Shown in pieces: positions 15,699 to 24,482 of a stretch of DNA of 57,807 nt. Under the pieces are notes generated by a model, which had not been told where the DNA came from, ran no database searches, and was given only the letters and a program-made list of their open reading frames with translations. The position numbers and the translations under genes are program-made. The DNA is from Aerophototrophica crusticola (GTDB lineage Bacteria > Pseudomonadota > Alphaproteobacteria > Azospirillales > Azospirillaceae). Positions within the stretch are counted from its first letter, which is position 1. The number at the start of each line of letters is the position of its first letter. The stretch spans positions 1-57,807 of the forward strand of contig MOEB01000028.1 of NCBI GenBank assembly GCA_001939945.1, read 5' to 3'.

Positions 15699-16460
15699 TC
15701 ACGCGATCAACCTGAACACGGGCTCCGGCCGGCTCACCAAATCCTGGCGGAAGGCCTCGACGTCGCGTTCGGTGCGGTCCTCGCGGCGGCCGGGGACCGT
15801 GACCTCCGCCACCACGCGGGTGGGGGAGGGGGAGAGGATCAGGATGCGGTCGGCCAGCTCGATGGCCTCGCGCAGGTCGTGGGTCACCAGCAGGGCGGCG
15901 CAGGGGCGTTCGGCCAGCGTATCCAGCAGCAGGCGGCGCAGGCGGCGGGCCAGGGGGCCGTCCAGGCTGACGAAGGGTTCGTCCAGCAGCAGCAGGTCCG
16001 GCTCCACGGCGAAGGCGCGGGCCAGGGCGGCGCGGCGCTGCATGCCCAGGCTGACCTGGGTGGGGAAGCGCTGGGCGGCCTCCGCCAGGCCCATGTGGGC
16101 CAGCCAGTGGGCGGCGATGCCGGTGCCGCGGCGGGGCTTGGGCAGGACCAGTTCCAGGTTCTGCTCCAGCGTGCGCCAGGGCAGCAGGCGGGGTTCCTGG
16201 AAGACGCAGGCGATGTGCGGTTCCCTGCCACCAAGGGCGGGGAAGGACAGGCTGCCATCAAACCGGCTGTCCAGGCCGGCGACGATGTTCAGGCTGGTGG
16301 TCTTGCCGCAGCCGGACGGGCCCACCAGGGCCACGCTTTCCCGCGGGCCCACGGTGAAGGCCAGGTCGCGCACCACCGTGACCGGCTGGCCAGAGGCGCC
16401 GGGATAGGTCTTGCCCGCGATGCGCAGGTCAAGGACGGGCGGTGCGCCAGCGGGCGGCAT
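15699..16460 (-). CDS. NitT/TauT-type ABC transporter ATPase
   Basis: ATPase of about 253 residues. Walker A is GPSGCGKTT, the Q-loop lies in CVFQEPRLLPWRT, Walker B is LLLLDEPFVSLD and the switch His is in LLVTHDLREAIELADR. These blocks place it in the nitrate/sulfonate/taurine transporter group. The ABC signature reads VSLGMQRR instead of LSGGQ, a degenerate form often seen in such importers. The ATG at 16460 gives the usual short N-terminus and overlaps the permease gene by 32 nt. It is the last gene of a binding protein-permease-ATPase operon. Confidence 0.87.
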   Translation of the reverse strand: MPPAGAPPVLDLRIAGKTYPGASGQPVTVVRDLAFTVGPRESVALVGPSGCGKTTSLNIVAGLDSRFDGSLSFPALGGREPHIACVFQEPRLLPWRTLEQNLELVLPKPRRGTGIAAHWLAHMGLAEAAQRFPTQVSLGMQRRAALARAFAVEPDLLLLDEPFVSLDGPLARRLRRLLLDTLAERPCAALLVTHDLREAIELADRILILSPSPTRVVAEVTVPGRREDRTERDVEAFRQDLVSRPEPVFRLIA

Positions 16461-17187
16461 GTCGTTCCACGGGGGCAAGCAGGGCCAGCTCCAGCAACTG
16501 GGCAACGGCGACGAAGGCGAAGGTATAGGCCAGCAACCGGGCGATGTCGAAAAGCTGGAAGAACATGTGGATCTGGAACCCCACGCCGTTGCTCCGGCCC
16601 AGCAGCTCCACCAGCAGCACGATCTTCCAGATCAGCGCCAAGCCGTTGCGGGCCGCCGCCATCATGTAGGGCGCCAACTGGGGCAGGACCACATGGCGCA
16701 GCGTGTCATAGCGCGACAGGCGGTAGGCGCGGGCCATGTCCATCAGCCCCTCATCCAGGGACCGGGCGCCGGACCGTACCTGCACCACCACGTTGGGGAT
16801 CTTGTTCACCGCCACGGCGGCGATGGCCGCGGCCTCCGTCAGGCCCAGCCAGACATAGGCGAGGACGACCACCACCAGGGCCGGGACGTTCAGGGTCAGC
16901 ACCAGCCAGGGGCCCAATATGTCATCCGCCGTGCGGAACCGGCCCATCAGGATGCCCAGGGCCACGCCGATGCTCATGGCGAGCGCGAAGCTGGCCGCCA
17001 CCCGCCAGAGGGTGAGGCCAAGGTGGTAGAACAGCTTGCCGTTGGCGGCCTCCGCCACCAAAGCCTCCCCCACAGCCAGGGGGCCGGGGAGGGTCGGGCT
17101 GGCCGCGATGGCGGCCGCCGCGGCCCAGATCCCCAGCAGGGCCAGGATGGACAGGGCAGTCCAGGGGCGGCGGTCCATTCCTTTCAT
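16429..17187 (-). CDS. NitT/TauT-type ABC transporter permease
   Basis: Inner-membrane permease of 252 residues with about six membrane spans. The EAA loop region is present (LVELLGRSNGVGF preceded by ARNGLALIWKIVL), as in SsuC/TauC proteins. The first span is LSILALLGIWAAAAAIAA. Gene order binding protein, permease, ATPase with 12-nt spacing and then overlap indicates one transporter. The solute is not evident; family members import sulfonates, taurine, nitrate, pyrimidine precursors or cyanate. The sulfate-assimilation operon less than 3 kb away makes a sulfonate plausible but not established. Confidence 0.85.
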   Translation of the reverse strand: MKGMDRRPWTALSILALLGIWAAAAAIAASPTLPGPLAVGEALVAEAANGKLFYHLGLTLWRVAASFALAMSIGVALGILMGRFRTADDILGPWLVLTLNVPALVVVVLAYVWLGLTEAAAIAAVAVNKIPNVVVQVRSGARSLDEGLMDMARAYRLSRYDTLRHVVLPQLAPYMMAAARNGLALIWKIVLLVELLGRSNGVGFQIHMFFQLFDIARLLAYTFAFVAVAQLLELALLAPVERHAARWRTARP

Positions 17188-17199
17188 CCGGCGGGCCCC

Positions 17200-18219
17200 T
17201 CAGCCCCAGGCCAGGGGCCAGAAAGTGCCCTCCGGGATCGTGGTGGCGCTGCCCACCAGCTCCGGCCCGCCCAGCTTGGCCAGCAGGGTGAACAGGGCGG
17301 CGGCGTCCTTGCGCTCCGGCTCCCCCCACTTGGTCGGGATGCCTTCCCGGAAGCGGTCGCGCAGGCGCAGGGCGGCGGCATCGCTGTCGGCGCCCATCAG
17401 GGGGCGCAGGGGCGCCCAGGCCGCGTCGTCCCTGGCCAGGATCTCCTTCGCCTTGCGGGAGCAGTCGGCGAAGGCGGCGACGGCGGCGCTGTTGGCCTTG
17501 GCCCAGTCCTCCTTGAAGCAATAGCCGACCATGGGCACCTCTGTCGTCACGCCCAGGCCGCGGGTCACCTCATCCATGCCGGCGAGCTGGCGCATGCCCT
17601 TGGCCTCCAGCTTGGCGGCGAAGTGCCAGTAGGTGAGGGCGGCGTCGATACGGCCGGCCTCCAACTGCTGCGACAGCAGGGGCGGGGCGGCATAGACAGG
17701 CTCCGCCGCCGTGGCCAGGTCCAGCCCGTGGGCCTGCTTCGCATGGGCCTGGAGCATCAGCCAGCTCTTGTCCAGGGCGCTGCCGGCCACGCCGATGCGG
17801 CGGCCCTTCAGGTCGGCCAGCGATTTCATGGGGGAGTTGCCGGGGACGATCACGGCGCCGAGGGAGGCGGTGTAGGGCAGGAAGGCCAGGTTGGTGCCCG
17901 TGGCCCGCTGCCGCGCGACCCATAGCCAGTCGTTGGTGATCACGTCCACCGAACCGCCCTGGAGCGCAACCTGGCCTGCCTGGGGGCCGGCCAGCTCCAC
18001 CGGCACGATGGTCAGGCCCGCTTCCTTGTCCAGGCCGAAGCGGCGGATGGTGTCCAGCTCCCACTGCACCGTGCCGAAGGGCAGGACGCCAAGGCGCAAG
18101 CTGCCCGCCTGGGCGGCGCGGGCGGGCGGGGACAGCAGGGCGGGCAGGGCCAGGGCGGCGCCCGTGCCAAGGAGCATCTGGCGGCGCGTCAGCGCGCCGT
18201 TCGTCACCGAGTCGGCCAT
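17200..18219 (-). CDS. NMT1/NitT/TauT-type substrate-binding protein
   Basis: Periplasmic binding protein of about 339 residues. The N-terminus has TRRQMLLGTGAALALPALLSPPARA, a signal peptide with a twin-Arg-like start. The mature part shows LRLGVLPFGTVQWELDTIRRFGLDKEAGL, DVITNDWLWVARQRA and LADLKGRRIGVAGSALDKSWLM, typical of the NMT1/SsuA-like fold. The ATG at 18219 has GGGAGGAAA upstream. First gene of the transporter operon, divergent from the porin gene across 512 bases. The ligand is unknown. Confidence 0.85.
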   Translation of the reverse strand: MADSVTNGALTRRQMLLGTGAALALPALLSPPARAAQAGSLRLGVLPFGTVQWELDTIRRFGLDKEAGLTIVPVELAGPQAGQVALQGGSVDVITNDWLWVARQRATGTNLAFLPYTASLGAVIVPGNSPMKSLADLKGRRIGVAGSALDKSWLMLQAHAKQAHGLDLATAAEPVYAAPPLLSQQLEAGRIDAALTYWHFAAKLEAKGMRQLAGMDEVTRGLGVTTEVPMVGYCFKEDWAKANSAAVAAFADCSRKAKEILARDDAAWAPLRPLMGADSDAAALRLRDRFREGIPTKWGEPERKDAAALFTLLAKLGGPELVGSATTIPEGTFWPLAWG

Positions 18220-18731
18220 GGTTTCCTCCCGCCCGGGGTTCGACCCACGCGCAGGCGTGGCCACCCTTCTTCATGTTGGCCGGGGAAGCTTAGGAAATGC
18301 CCCCGCCGCCCTGATATTAGACCAAGGCACAATTCCGGACCCGTGCGCAGCCGTGGTGTCATCCTTCCGCAGCCCAAGCCGCGGGAGCGTTTCCGCGCCC
18401 GGCCGGCCAGCCCCCGACATTCCACCCCATCGGGCAAGACTTGGCAAGAATCCAGCCGGGTCCGTGCATGGCGTGCCATGCTTCAGCGCAATATATGACT
18501 GAGCTATCGCAATATTAAAATCACCGCTCGATAACGGTGGTAACCCGGGCCTCCTTGGCGGCGACTAAAGTTCAATAGGACGTCCTAATAACCACTCGTA
18601 CTCTGTTGTCACAAGTCCGGGCGACCTTATGCCGTCGGACAAGATGCGCCAAGGCATTGTCTTGGTGCCGGGGGACCTTTTGCCTGCGCGCCGGAAAGGA
18701 AACGGGCGTGGGCATTCACGGGGAGGAAGAT
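18220..18731. promoter_or_regulatory. Divergent regulatory region between the ABC transporter and porin genes
   Basis: 512 noncoding bases. The 18480-18605 portion is AT-rich compared with its surroundings. It contains a 12-bp perfect palindrome TAGGACGTCCTA at 18576-18587 and a weaker CACCG...CGGTG dyad at 18522-18539. These are candidate operators or promoter-flanking sites for the porin and perhaps the transporter. I see nothing coding here. Confidence 0.5.
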
Positions 18732-20153
18732 ATGAGGATTCGTGACATCCTGCTGGCCGGGGCGTGCCTTGGCGCCCTGGGCTTGTCCATGGCAGCGCCT
18801 GCCCGGGCGGACGTGACCGACGACCTGCTGAACCAACTCCAGGCCAAAGGCATCCTGACGGCGCAGGAAGTCCAGGTGCTCAAGGCCCGCAAGGCCGAGG
18901 AAGATGCCAAGCGCGGCCAAGCCGTGCCGGACACCACCCGGGCCCAGGCCCAGGCCCCCGCGGGGAACGCCGACAGCGCCGGCTTCATCCGGGCCGCGGA
19001 CACCGGCGTCGGCCTCCGGATCGGTGAGGTGGAGGTGAAGCTCTCCGGCTCCATCAACGGCTTCTACACCTATGACAACCCGAAGGGCGGCAATGATGTC
19101 GTCGTCGGCGGTGTCGCGGGCGGCACCGAGGAGACCTCCTCCATCCGCAGCGGCCTGCTGCCCAGCTTCCTGAAGTTCGACATCACGACGACCCAGGGCG
19201 GGATCGACGTGGGCGCCCATTTCGGCCTGTATCCCGGCATCAACAGCAGCGCCACGGCGGTGGGCGCCAACTCCGGCGGCCTGCCCATCGGGCTGGGCAC
19301 CAGCGGCATCGACTTCCGCCAGAACTACCTGACCTTCGGCACGAAGAATGCGGGCGAGATCAAGATCGGCCGCGACATCGGCCTGTTCGGGTCCGACGTG
19401 ATCCTGAACGACATTACCCTGCTGGGCGTCGGCACGGCGGCCGGCAACAACGCGCCGGGCAACACCAGCCTGGGCCGCATCGGCATCGGCTACATCTATA
19501 CCGACTTCCAGCCGCAGATCACCTACACCAGCCCGGACTTCGGCGGGTTCAAGGTGGCGGCGGGCATCTTCCAGCCGCTGCACGCGGTGGCGGCGCCGGG
19601 CTTCAGCCTGGAAAGCGACAGCGGCGACACGCCCGGCTTCCAGGCCAAGGCCACCTATACCCTGGATGTCGGCGGCGTGAAGGGCACCGTCTGGGGCAGC
19701 TTCCTGACGCAGGAGCTGGCCAATGTGGGCGGGACCGGCCGCAGCCCCACCGGCCAGGCCTTCGACGTGGGCACCAAGCTGACCTTCGGGCCGGTGACGG
19801 CGCTGGGCTATTACTACACCACCGAGGGCGTGGGCACGACCGGCCTGTTCTACAACGCCATCGCGGCGAACGGGAACAAGCGCGACAGCGACGGCTTCAT
19901 CCTGCAGGGCCAGGCCAAGTTCGGCAAGGCGGCCCTGGGCGTCAGCTATGGCGAGAGCAACCTGGACCTGGCCGGCGGCGAGGCGGTGTCCGAGCTGGTG
20001 GAGACCAACCAGTCCTGGGTGTTCCAGGCCCAGTACGCCCTCACCAGCTGGCTGAACCTGGTGGGCGAGTACACCAACACCGAGTCCGACGCCCACAACG
20101 GCAACAAGGCGGAGAACAACAGCATCGCCCTGGGCGCCATCATGTTCTTCTAG
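18732..20153 (+). CDS. Outer-membrane porin
   Basis: Protein of about 473 residues with signal peptide (ILLAGACLGALGLSMAAPARA), followed by a short SLH-like/coiled-coil segment (DDLLNQLQAKGILTAQEVQVLKARKAEEDAK) that may contact peptidoglycan. The remainder is a long series of amphipathic beta strands (VEVKLSGSINGFYTYDN, KFDITTTQGGIDVGAHFGLYPG, EIKIGRDIGLFGSD). It ends with SIALGAIMFF, the C-terminal aromatic signal of outer-membrane barrels. The ATG at 18732 follows GGGAGGAAGA. It probably supplies small solutes to the periplasm, possibly for the divergently encoded ABC importer. A clear intrinsic terminator follows. Confidence 0.88.
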   Translation: MRIRDILLAGACLGALGLSMAAPARADVTDDLLNQLQAKGILTAQEVQVLKARKAEEDAKRGQAVPDTTRAQAQAPAGNADSAGFIRAADTGVGLRIGEVEVKLSGSINGFYTYDNPKGGNDVVVGGVAGGTEETSSIRSGLLPSFLKFDITTTQGGIDVGAHFGLYPGINSSATAVGANSGGLPIGLGTSGIDFRQNYLTFGTKNAGEIKIGRDIGLFGSDVILNDITLLGVGTAAGNNAPGNTSLGRIGIGYIYTDFQPQITYTSPDFGGFKVAAGIFQPLHAVAAPGFSLESDSGDTPGFQAKATYTLDVGGVKGTVWGSFLTQELANVGGTGRSPTGQAFDVGTKLTFGPVTALGYYYTTEGVGTTGLFYNAIAANGNKRDSDGFILQGQAKFGKAALGVSYGESNLDLAGGEAVSELVETNQSWVFQAQYALTSWLNLVGEYTNTESDAHNGNKAENNSIALGAIMFF

Positions 20154-20178
20154 GACGGGACGCGTTGGACAAGGCAGC

Positions 20179-20207
20179 GGCGCGGGGAGCGATCCCCGCG
20201 CCGTTTT
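20179..20207 (+). terminator. Intrinsic terminator of the porin gene
   Basis: GGCGCGGGG and CCCCGCGCC pair as a perfect 9-bp stem around AGCGAT, followed by GTTTTCGCTT. Located 26 bases after the porin stop. Confidence 0.8.
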
Positions 20208-20213
20208 CGCTTG

Positions 20214-20384
20214 TGCAAGGTGCTGAATGTTATCCCGGGCTTGACCCGGGAGCCTTGGGAAGGCGGACGTGCCAAGGGGCGGCAGCGGGGTAAGAATAAA
20301 GAAAAACAGGGGCTTTCGGTGCCCTGCATCGACCGATCCCGAGGGCCCCGGGTCAAGCCCGGGGTGACATCAGGTGTTTTGCAC
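20214..20384. repeat. 171-bp GC-rich element with imperfect terminal inverted repeats
   Basis: The ends pair over about 37 positions with mismatches (TGCAAGGTGCTGAATG... against the inverse of ...CATCAGGTGTTTTGCA), each containing CCCGGGCTTGACCCGGG. An intact relative of the interrupted element at 14447-14945. It lies between the convergent porin and cysNC genes and slightly overlaps the cysNC stop region. MITE-like; no coding capacity. Confidence 0.6.
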
Positions 20385-22247
20385 GGCCGGCGCGAACGCT
20401 GCCCGCACCGCCTCCACCAACCGCCCGGCGGTGGTGTCCACCGGGTCGGCGCCGGTTTCCAGGACCAGGTCGGGGGTGGCGGGGGGCTCGTAGGGGGCGG
20501 AGATGCCGGTGAAGCCGGGGAGGGTGCCGGACTTCGCCTTGGCGTAGAGGCCCTTGGGGTCGCGGGCGGCGCAGGTCTCCAGGTCGGCCTTGACCCAGAC
20601 CTCATGGAAGCCCTCGCCGACGATGGCGCGGGCCTGGTCGCGCATGGCATGGGTGGGGGAGATCAGGCTGACCAGGACCAGGGTGCCGGTCTGGGCCAGC
20701 AGGTTCGCCACCTCCGCCACGCGGCGGACATTCTCCACCCGGTCGGCCTCGCTGAAGCCCAGATCGCTGGTCAGGCCGGTGCGGAGGTTGTCGCCGTCCA
20801 GCACGGCCACCTTCCAGCCCGCGTCGAACAGGGCCCGCTGGGCCGCCATGGCGATGGTGGACTTGCCGGCGCCGGACAGGCCGGTCAGCCAGACCACGCC
20901 GCCGCGGTGGCCGGTGCGGGCCTCGAACTCGGCCCGGGTGACGGAGGAGCTGACAGCGGTGACCGCCTTGGGCGCGGGCTTGGCCACGTCGTCCGCGGCA
21001 CCCAGCAGGACGCAGCCGCCGACGATGCGGCTTTCCCGGGCAAGGCCGGCGCGGCCGGTGGCGGCGATCTCCGTGTGGATGTCGAAGGGGATGGGGCTGG
21101 CGGCGCGCAGCACCAGCTCGGCGATGCCGCCCTGGCCCACCTCCTTGGCCTCCGCGTCGGTCAAGGTCTGGAGGTCCAGCACCTTCTCCACCCGGTCCAC
21201 CAGCACCGGGTGCTCGGCGGTGGCGAGGCGGAGGAACAGGCGGGTGCCCGATGTCAGCGGCTGGGTGTCCAGCCAGAAGGCGCGGACGCGCACCGCCTCC
21301 GCCGCGCGGGGCGGGCTGGCAGGGGCGGAGACCACCTGCCCGCGGGCCAGGGCCGCGTCCTCCTCGAACAGCACGGCGACGGAGTGGCCGGCGGTGGCGT
21401 AGTCCTCAGCCTCACCCCGGCCGGTGTCGATGGCGGCCACGGTCACGGGCTGGCCGGTGGGGGCGATGACCAGCTTGTCGCCGACGCGCAGGCGCCCGCT
21501 CTCGATCCGGCCCACGGCCAGGCGGTTGTCGCCCTTGCGGTAGACGTCCTGCACCGGCAGGCGCAGGGGCAGGTCCAGGGCGCTGGGCGGGGTGGGCAGG
21601 GTGTCCAGGGCCTCCAGCAACGTGGGGCCCTGGTACCAGGGCATGAGCTGGCTGCGGTCCACGATGTTGTCGCCGTGGCGGGCGGACAGGGGCACCACGT
21701 GCAGCGGCTCCACCCCCAGCTTGCGCAGGTAGCCGCCCACCTCCGCGGCCACCGACTCCAGGGCCGACTGGCGGTGGCCCACCAGGTCCATCTTGTTGAC
21801 GGCGATCACCACCTGCCGCACGCCCAGCAGGGACAAGAGGTAGGCGTGGCGGCGGGTCTGCTCGCCGCTGCCGCGCTCCGCGTCCGTCACCAGCACGGCG
21901 GCGTTGGCCCCGGCGGCCCCGGTCACCATGTTGCGCAGGAACTCCCGGTGGCCGGGGGCGTCGATGATGACGTAGGGGCGCTTGGCCGTCTTGAACCAGA
22001 TGCGGGTGGTGTCGACGGTGATGCCCTGGTCACGCTCCACCTGGAGCGCGTCGAGGAGGAACGACCATTCCATCTCCAGCCCGCGCTGGGCCGCGGCGGC
22101 CTTCAGCTCCGCCACCCTTCCCTCCGGCAGGTTGCCGGTGTCGTGCAGCAGGCGGCCGATCAGGGTGGACTTGCCATGGTCGACATGGCCGACGATGACG
22201 ATGGGGAAGGGGGCCTTGGCCATGGGGTGGGCTCGTTCGGTTGGCAT
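20370..22247 (-). CDS. cysNC: CysNC: sulfate adenylyltransferase GTPase subunit fused to APS kinase
   Basis: Bifunctional enzyme of 625 residues. The N-terminal CysN part (about 10-430) is an EF-Tu-like GTPase that drives ATP-sulfurylase: [24 protein letters not shown] and NKMDLV are intact. The C-terminal CysC part (about 445-620) is adenylylsulfate kinase with GLSGAGKST and LDGDNLR. The fusion is the NodQ-type arrangement. It works with CysD, encoded 197 bases upstream. Start at 22247 or the ATG at 22223; neither has a strong ribosome site. A palindromic repeat lies between cysD and this gene, which is unusual inside an operon and might modulate the downstream message. Confidence 0.93.
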   Translation of the reverse strand: MPTERAHPMAKAPFPIVIVGHVDHGKSTLIGRLLHDTGNLPEGRVAELKAAAAQRGLEMEWSFLLDALQVERDQGITVDTTRIWFKTAKRPYVIIDAPGHREFLRNMVTGAAGANAAVLVTDAERGSGEQTRRHAYLLSLLGVRQVVIAVNKMDLVGHRQSALESVAAEVGGYLRKLGVEPLHVVPLSARHGDNIVDRSQLMPWYQGPTLLEALDTLPTPPSALDLPLRLPVQDVYRKGDNRLAVGRIESGRLRVGDKLVIAPTGQPVTVAAIDTGRGEAEDYATAGHSVAVLFEEDAALARGQVVSAPASPPRAAEAVRVRAFWLDTQPLTSGTRLFLRLATAEHPVLVDRVEKVLDLQTLTDAEAKEVGQGGIAELVLRAASPIPFDIHTEIAATGRAGLARESRIVGGCVLLGAADDVAKPAPKAVTAVSSSVTRAEFEARTGHRGGVVWLTGLSGAGKSTIAMAAQRALFDAGWKVAVLDGDNLRTGLTSDLGFSEADRVENVRRVAEVANLLAQTGTLVLVSLISPTHAMRDQARAIVGEGFHEVWVKADLETCAARDPKGLYAKAKSGTLPGFTGISAPYEPPATPDLVLETGADPVDTTAGRLVEAVRAAFAPAVQNT

Positions 22248-22303
22248 GGGCGGGGGCGCTGTGGTTGGCGGGGGATCATCCTGACCTGGATTTCAGGAAC
22301 CAG

Positions 22304-22396
22304 CCTCCCCCGCGAAGGCGGGGGTCCACTGTTTTTTGACCGGGCGCCAGCGTCCATGTGGCTGAAGAACTGTGGACCCCCGCCTTCGCGGGGGAA
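22304..22396. repeat. Inverted repeat with CCCCCGCGAAGGCGGGGGTCCA arms inside the cys operon
   Basis: Arms at about 22304-22328 and 22372-22396 pair over about 25 bases; each arm itself contains a palindrome (CCCCGC-GAAG-GCGGGG type). A close relative is at 28282-28375. It separates cysD from cysNC. Such repeats are common in alphaproteobacterial intergenic DNA. Confidence 0.7.
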
Positions 22397-22444
22397 GCAA
22401 TAAAAATCAACGTCAGCGTGTTATGGAAGGCACCGAAGCTCCCC

Positions 22445-23251
22445 TCACAAGTACCCCCCCGCCCGCAGCCGCTCGAAGGCGTCTTCTGCCTCGTGGTCCA
22501 TGGTGCGGCCGGCGCGCTCGGGCGTGCGGGTGGTTTCCAGCTCGGTGATGATCTCGTCCACGGTGCTGGCGTTGCTGGCGACGGGGACGGTGATGCCGAT
22601 CTCCCCCAGCGAGCGGAAGCGCATGCCGTCCTTGGCGAAGTAGAGCGGGACCAGGGGGATGTTCTCCCGCTGGATGTAGCGCCACACGTCCACCTCGGTC
22701 CAGGCCAGCAGGGGATGGATGCGCATGTGCGTGCCGGGGGCGCGCTCCACCGTGTACTGGTCCCAGAACTCCGGCGGCTGGTTGGCCGCCTGCCAGGAGC
22801 CGTCCAGGCCGCGGGGGCTGAACACCCGCTCCTTGGCACGGGTGGCCTGCTCGTCCCGGCGGATGCCGGTGATCAGCCCGTCGAACTTGTAGGTCTCCAG
22901 CGCCTCCGCGAGGCCGAGGCTCTTGCGGGCGGCGATGCGGGCGCCGGGGGGCAGGCTGGGGTCCGTCCGCTCCAGCGGGGGGCAGGGGTCCTTGATCAGG
23001 TTCAGCTTCCACTCCGCCGCGTACCGGTCGCGGAAGGCGTAGGCCTCGGGGAACTCCAACCCTGTGTCCAGGTGCGCCACGGGGAAGGGGATCTCACCCA
23101 GGAAGGCCTTGCGGCACAGCCAGATCAGGACGTTGCTGTCCTTGCCGAGGGACCAGAGCAGGCCCAGCCGCTTCAGCCGGAACTTGGCTTCCCGCAGGAT
23201 ATAGATGCTCTGGGCTTCCAGCTGGTCGAGATGGTCGAGGGTGCCGGTCAT
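22445..23251 (-). CDS. cysD: Sulfate adenylyltransferase subunit 2 (CysD)
   Basis: Catalytic subunit of ATP sulfurylase, about 268 residues, of the adenine nucleotide alpha-hydrolase/PAPS reductase-like fold. Family blocks: LDQLEAQSIYILREA, LLWSLGKDSNVLIWLCRKAF (pyrophosphate loop), PVAHLDTGLEFPEAY, LITGIRRDEQATRAKERVFSPRG and the conserved end AEDAFERLRAGGYL. With CysN it makes adenylylsulfate from sulfate and ATP, coupled to GTP hydrolysis. The ATG at 23251 lies two bases after the cysH stop. Note the pyrophosphate loop reads SLGKDS where many CysD have SGGKDS. Confidence 0.93.
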   Translation of the reverse strand: MTGTLDHLDQLEAQSIYILREAKFRLKRLGLLWSLGKDSNVLIWLCRKAFLGEIPFPVAHLDTGLEFPEAYAFRDRYAAEWKLNLIKDPCPPLERTDPSLPPGARIAARKSLGLAEALETYKFDGLITGIRRDEQATRAKERVFSPRGLDGSWQAANQPPEFWDQYTVERAPGTHMRIHPLLAWTEVDVWRYIQRENIPLVPLYFAKDGMRFRSLGEIGITVPVASNASTVDEIITELETTRTPERAGRTMDHEAEDAFERLRAGGYL

Positions 23252-23253
23252 GG

Positions 23254-23982
23254 TCAGGAGGCTCCCACCTGGGTTGTGGCGGACGGGAGCGGCAGGTGGA
23301 TACCGCATTCCGTCTTGCCCGTGCCGCGCCAGCGGCCGCTACGGATGTCTTCGCCGGGGGCGACCCGGTCGGTGCAGGGCATGCAGCCGATGGAGAGGAA
23401 GCCGTCCGCCTCCAGCGGGTGCCGCGGCAGGTCGTGCAGGTCCAGGTAGGCCTCGACCCGCGCCCGGTCCCAGTTGGCCAGGGGGTTCAGCTTCAGCTTG
23501 CCGTCCGCCACCTCTGCCAGGGGCAGGGCGGCGCGGGTGCCGGACTGGTAGCGCTTGCGGCCGGTGATCCAGGCCTCGAAGGGCGCCACGGCCTTGGCCA
23601 GCGGCCGGACCTTGCGCAGGGCGCAGCAGGCGTTCGGGTCCAGGCGCCACAGCAGGCCGTCCTTGTCCGCTGCCTGCTCCTCCGCCGCGTCGGGGGCGAT
23701 GGCGCGGCAGTCGGTCAGGCCCAGCCGCTCCACCAGCTTCGTGCGGTAGCGCAGCGTCTCCCCGAACAGCTTGCCGGTGTTCAGGAACAGGACGGGGGTC
23801 GCGGGGGCGATGCCGGCCAGCATGTGCAGCAGGACCGCACTCTCGGTGCCGAAGGAGCTGACCAGGGCGATGCGGCGCCCGAAATGGGCGACGCCGGCGC
23901 GCAGCAGCTCCTGCGGTTCCTTGTCGGCGAAGCGGGCTGACAGCTCCGCCGCCAGGGCTTCCAGCTCCAAGGCGTCGCTCAT
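23254..23982 (-). CDS. cysH: Assimilatory adenylylsulfate (APS) reductase, CysH
   Basis: Protein of 242 residues that reduces adenylylsulfate to sulfite with thioredoxin or glutaredoxin. Residues Cys119-Cys120 and Cys200/Cys203 (NACCALRK, GCMPCTD) are the four ligands of a [4Fe-4S] cluster, and Cys226 in KTECGIH is the catalytic cysteine. The cluster cysteines mark the APS reductase branch rather than the cluster-free PAPS reductases of enteric bacteria. Substrate loop: SSFGTESAVLL. The ATG overlaps the DUF934 stop by 4 nt, so translation is coupled. Confidence 0.93.
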   Translation of the reverse strand: MSDALELEALAAELSARFADKEPQELLRAGVAHFGRRIALVSSFGTESAVLLHMLAGIAPATPVLFLNTGKLFGETLRYRTKLVERLGLTDCRAIAPDAAEEQAADKDGLLWRLDPNACCALRKVRPLAKAVAPFEAWITGRKRYQSGTRAALPLAEVADGKLKLNPLANWDRARVEAYLDLHDLPRHPLEADGFLSIGCMPCTDRVAPGEDIRSGRWRGTGKTECGIHLPLPSATTQVGAS

Positions 23983-24482
23983 GCTTGCTTCCCCACATGG
24001 CGGCGGAGCAGGGACAGGGGCTGGGCGTCGTCCTGGGCCGGCTGGTAGGCGACGCTGATCTCCGCCAGCGCATGTTCCCAGGCGGGACCCGCCCGGTCGG
24101 CCGGGACCTCCACCGTGTCCACGCCCACGCGGGTCAGGAACAGGTACTGGTCCGGGATGATGTGGCCGGTGGCCCGGACCTCCCCCGTGAACTTGAACCG
24201 CTCCCGCAGCTCCCGCGCCGTGCTGAAGGCGCGGCCATCGCGGAATTTGGGCAGCTCCACCGCCACCAGGGCGAGGGCGCCCAGGTCGTCGGCCAGTTCG
24301 GGGGCGAGCTGGTTGGACTTCAGCTTCACGCCGACCTTGTCGCCGCGGGAAAGCAGGTCGGCCTTCTCCGCCCGCCAGCGCTCCAGGCTGACGATAACGG
24401 GGCCGGTGGGGGGCAGGGGCTCGCCGTCGGGCACGGTCGTCCAGGGGTCGGCGACCTCTCGGCCCTTCTCAAGCAACGGCAT
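23979..24482 (-). CDS. DUF934 protein, sulfite-reductase-associated
   Basis: Cytoplasmic protein of about 167 residues of the DUF934 family, regularly encoded between cysI and cysH in proteobacteria. Conserved blocks are VIVSLERWRAEKADLL, VELPKFRDGRAFSTARELRERFKFTGEVRATGHIIPDQYLFLTRVGVDTVEV. It is thought to assist sulfite reduction, perhaps as an electron-transfer or assembly partner in organisms without the flavoprotein CysJ; biochemical role is not settled. The ATG at 24482 overlaps the cysI end by 14 nt. Confidence 0.85.
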   Translation of the reverse strand: MPLLEKGREVADPWTTVPDGEPLPPTGPVIVSLERWRAEKADLLSRGDKVGVKLKSNQLAPELADDLGALALVAVELPKFRDGRAFSTARELRERFKFTGEVRATGHIIPDQYLFLTRVGVDTVEVPADRAGPAWEHALAEISVAYQPAQDDAQPLSLLRRHVGKQA

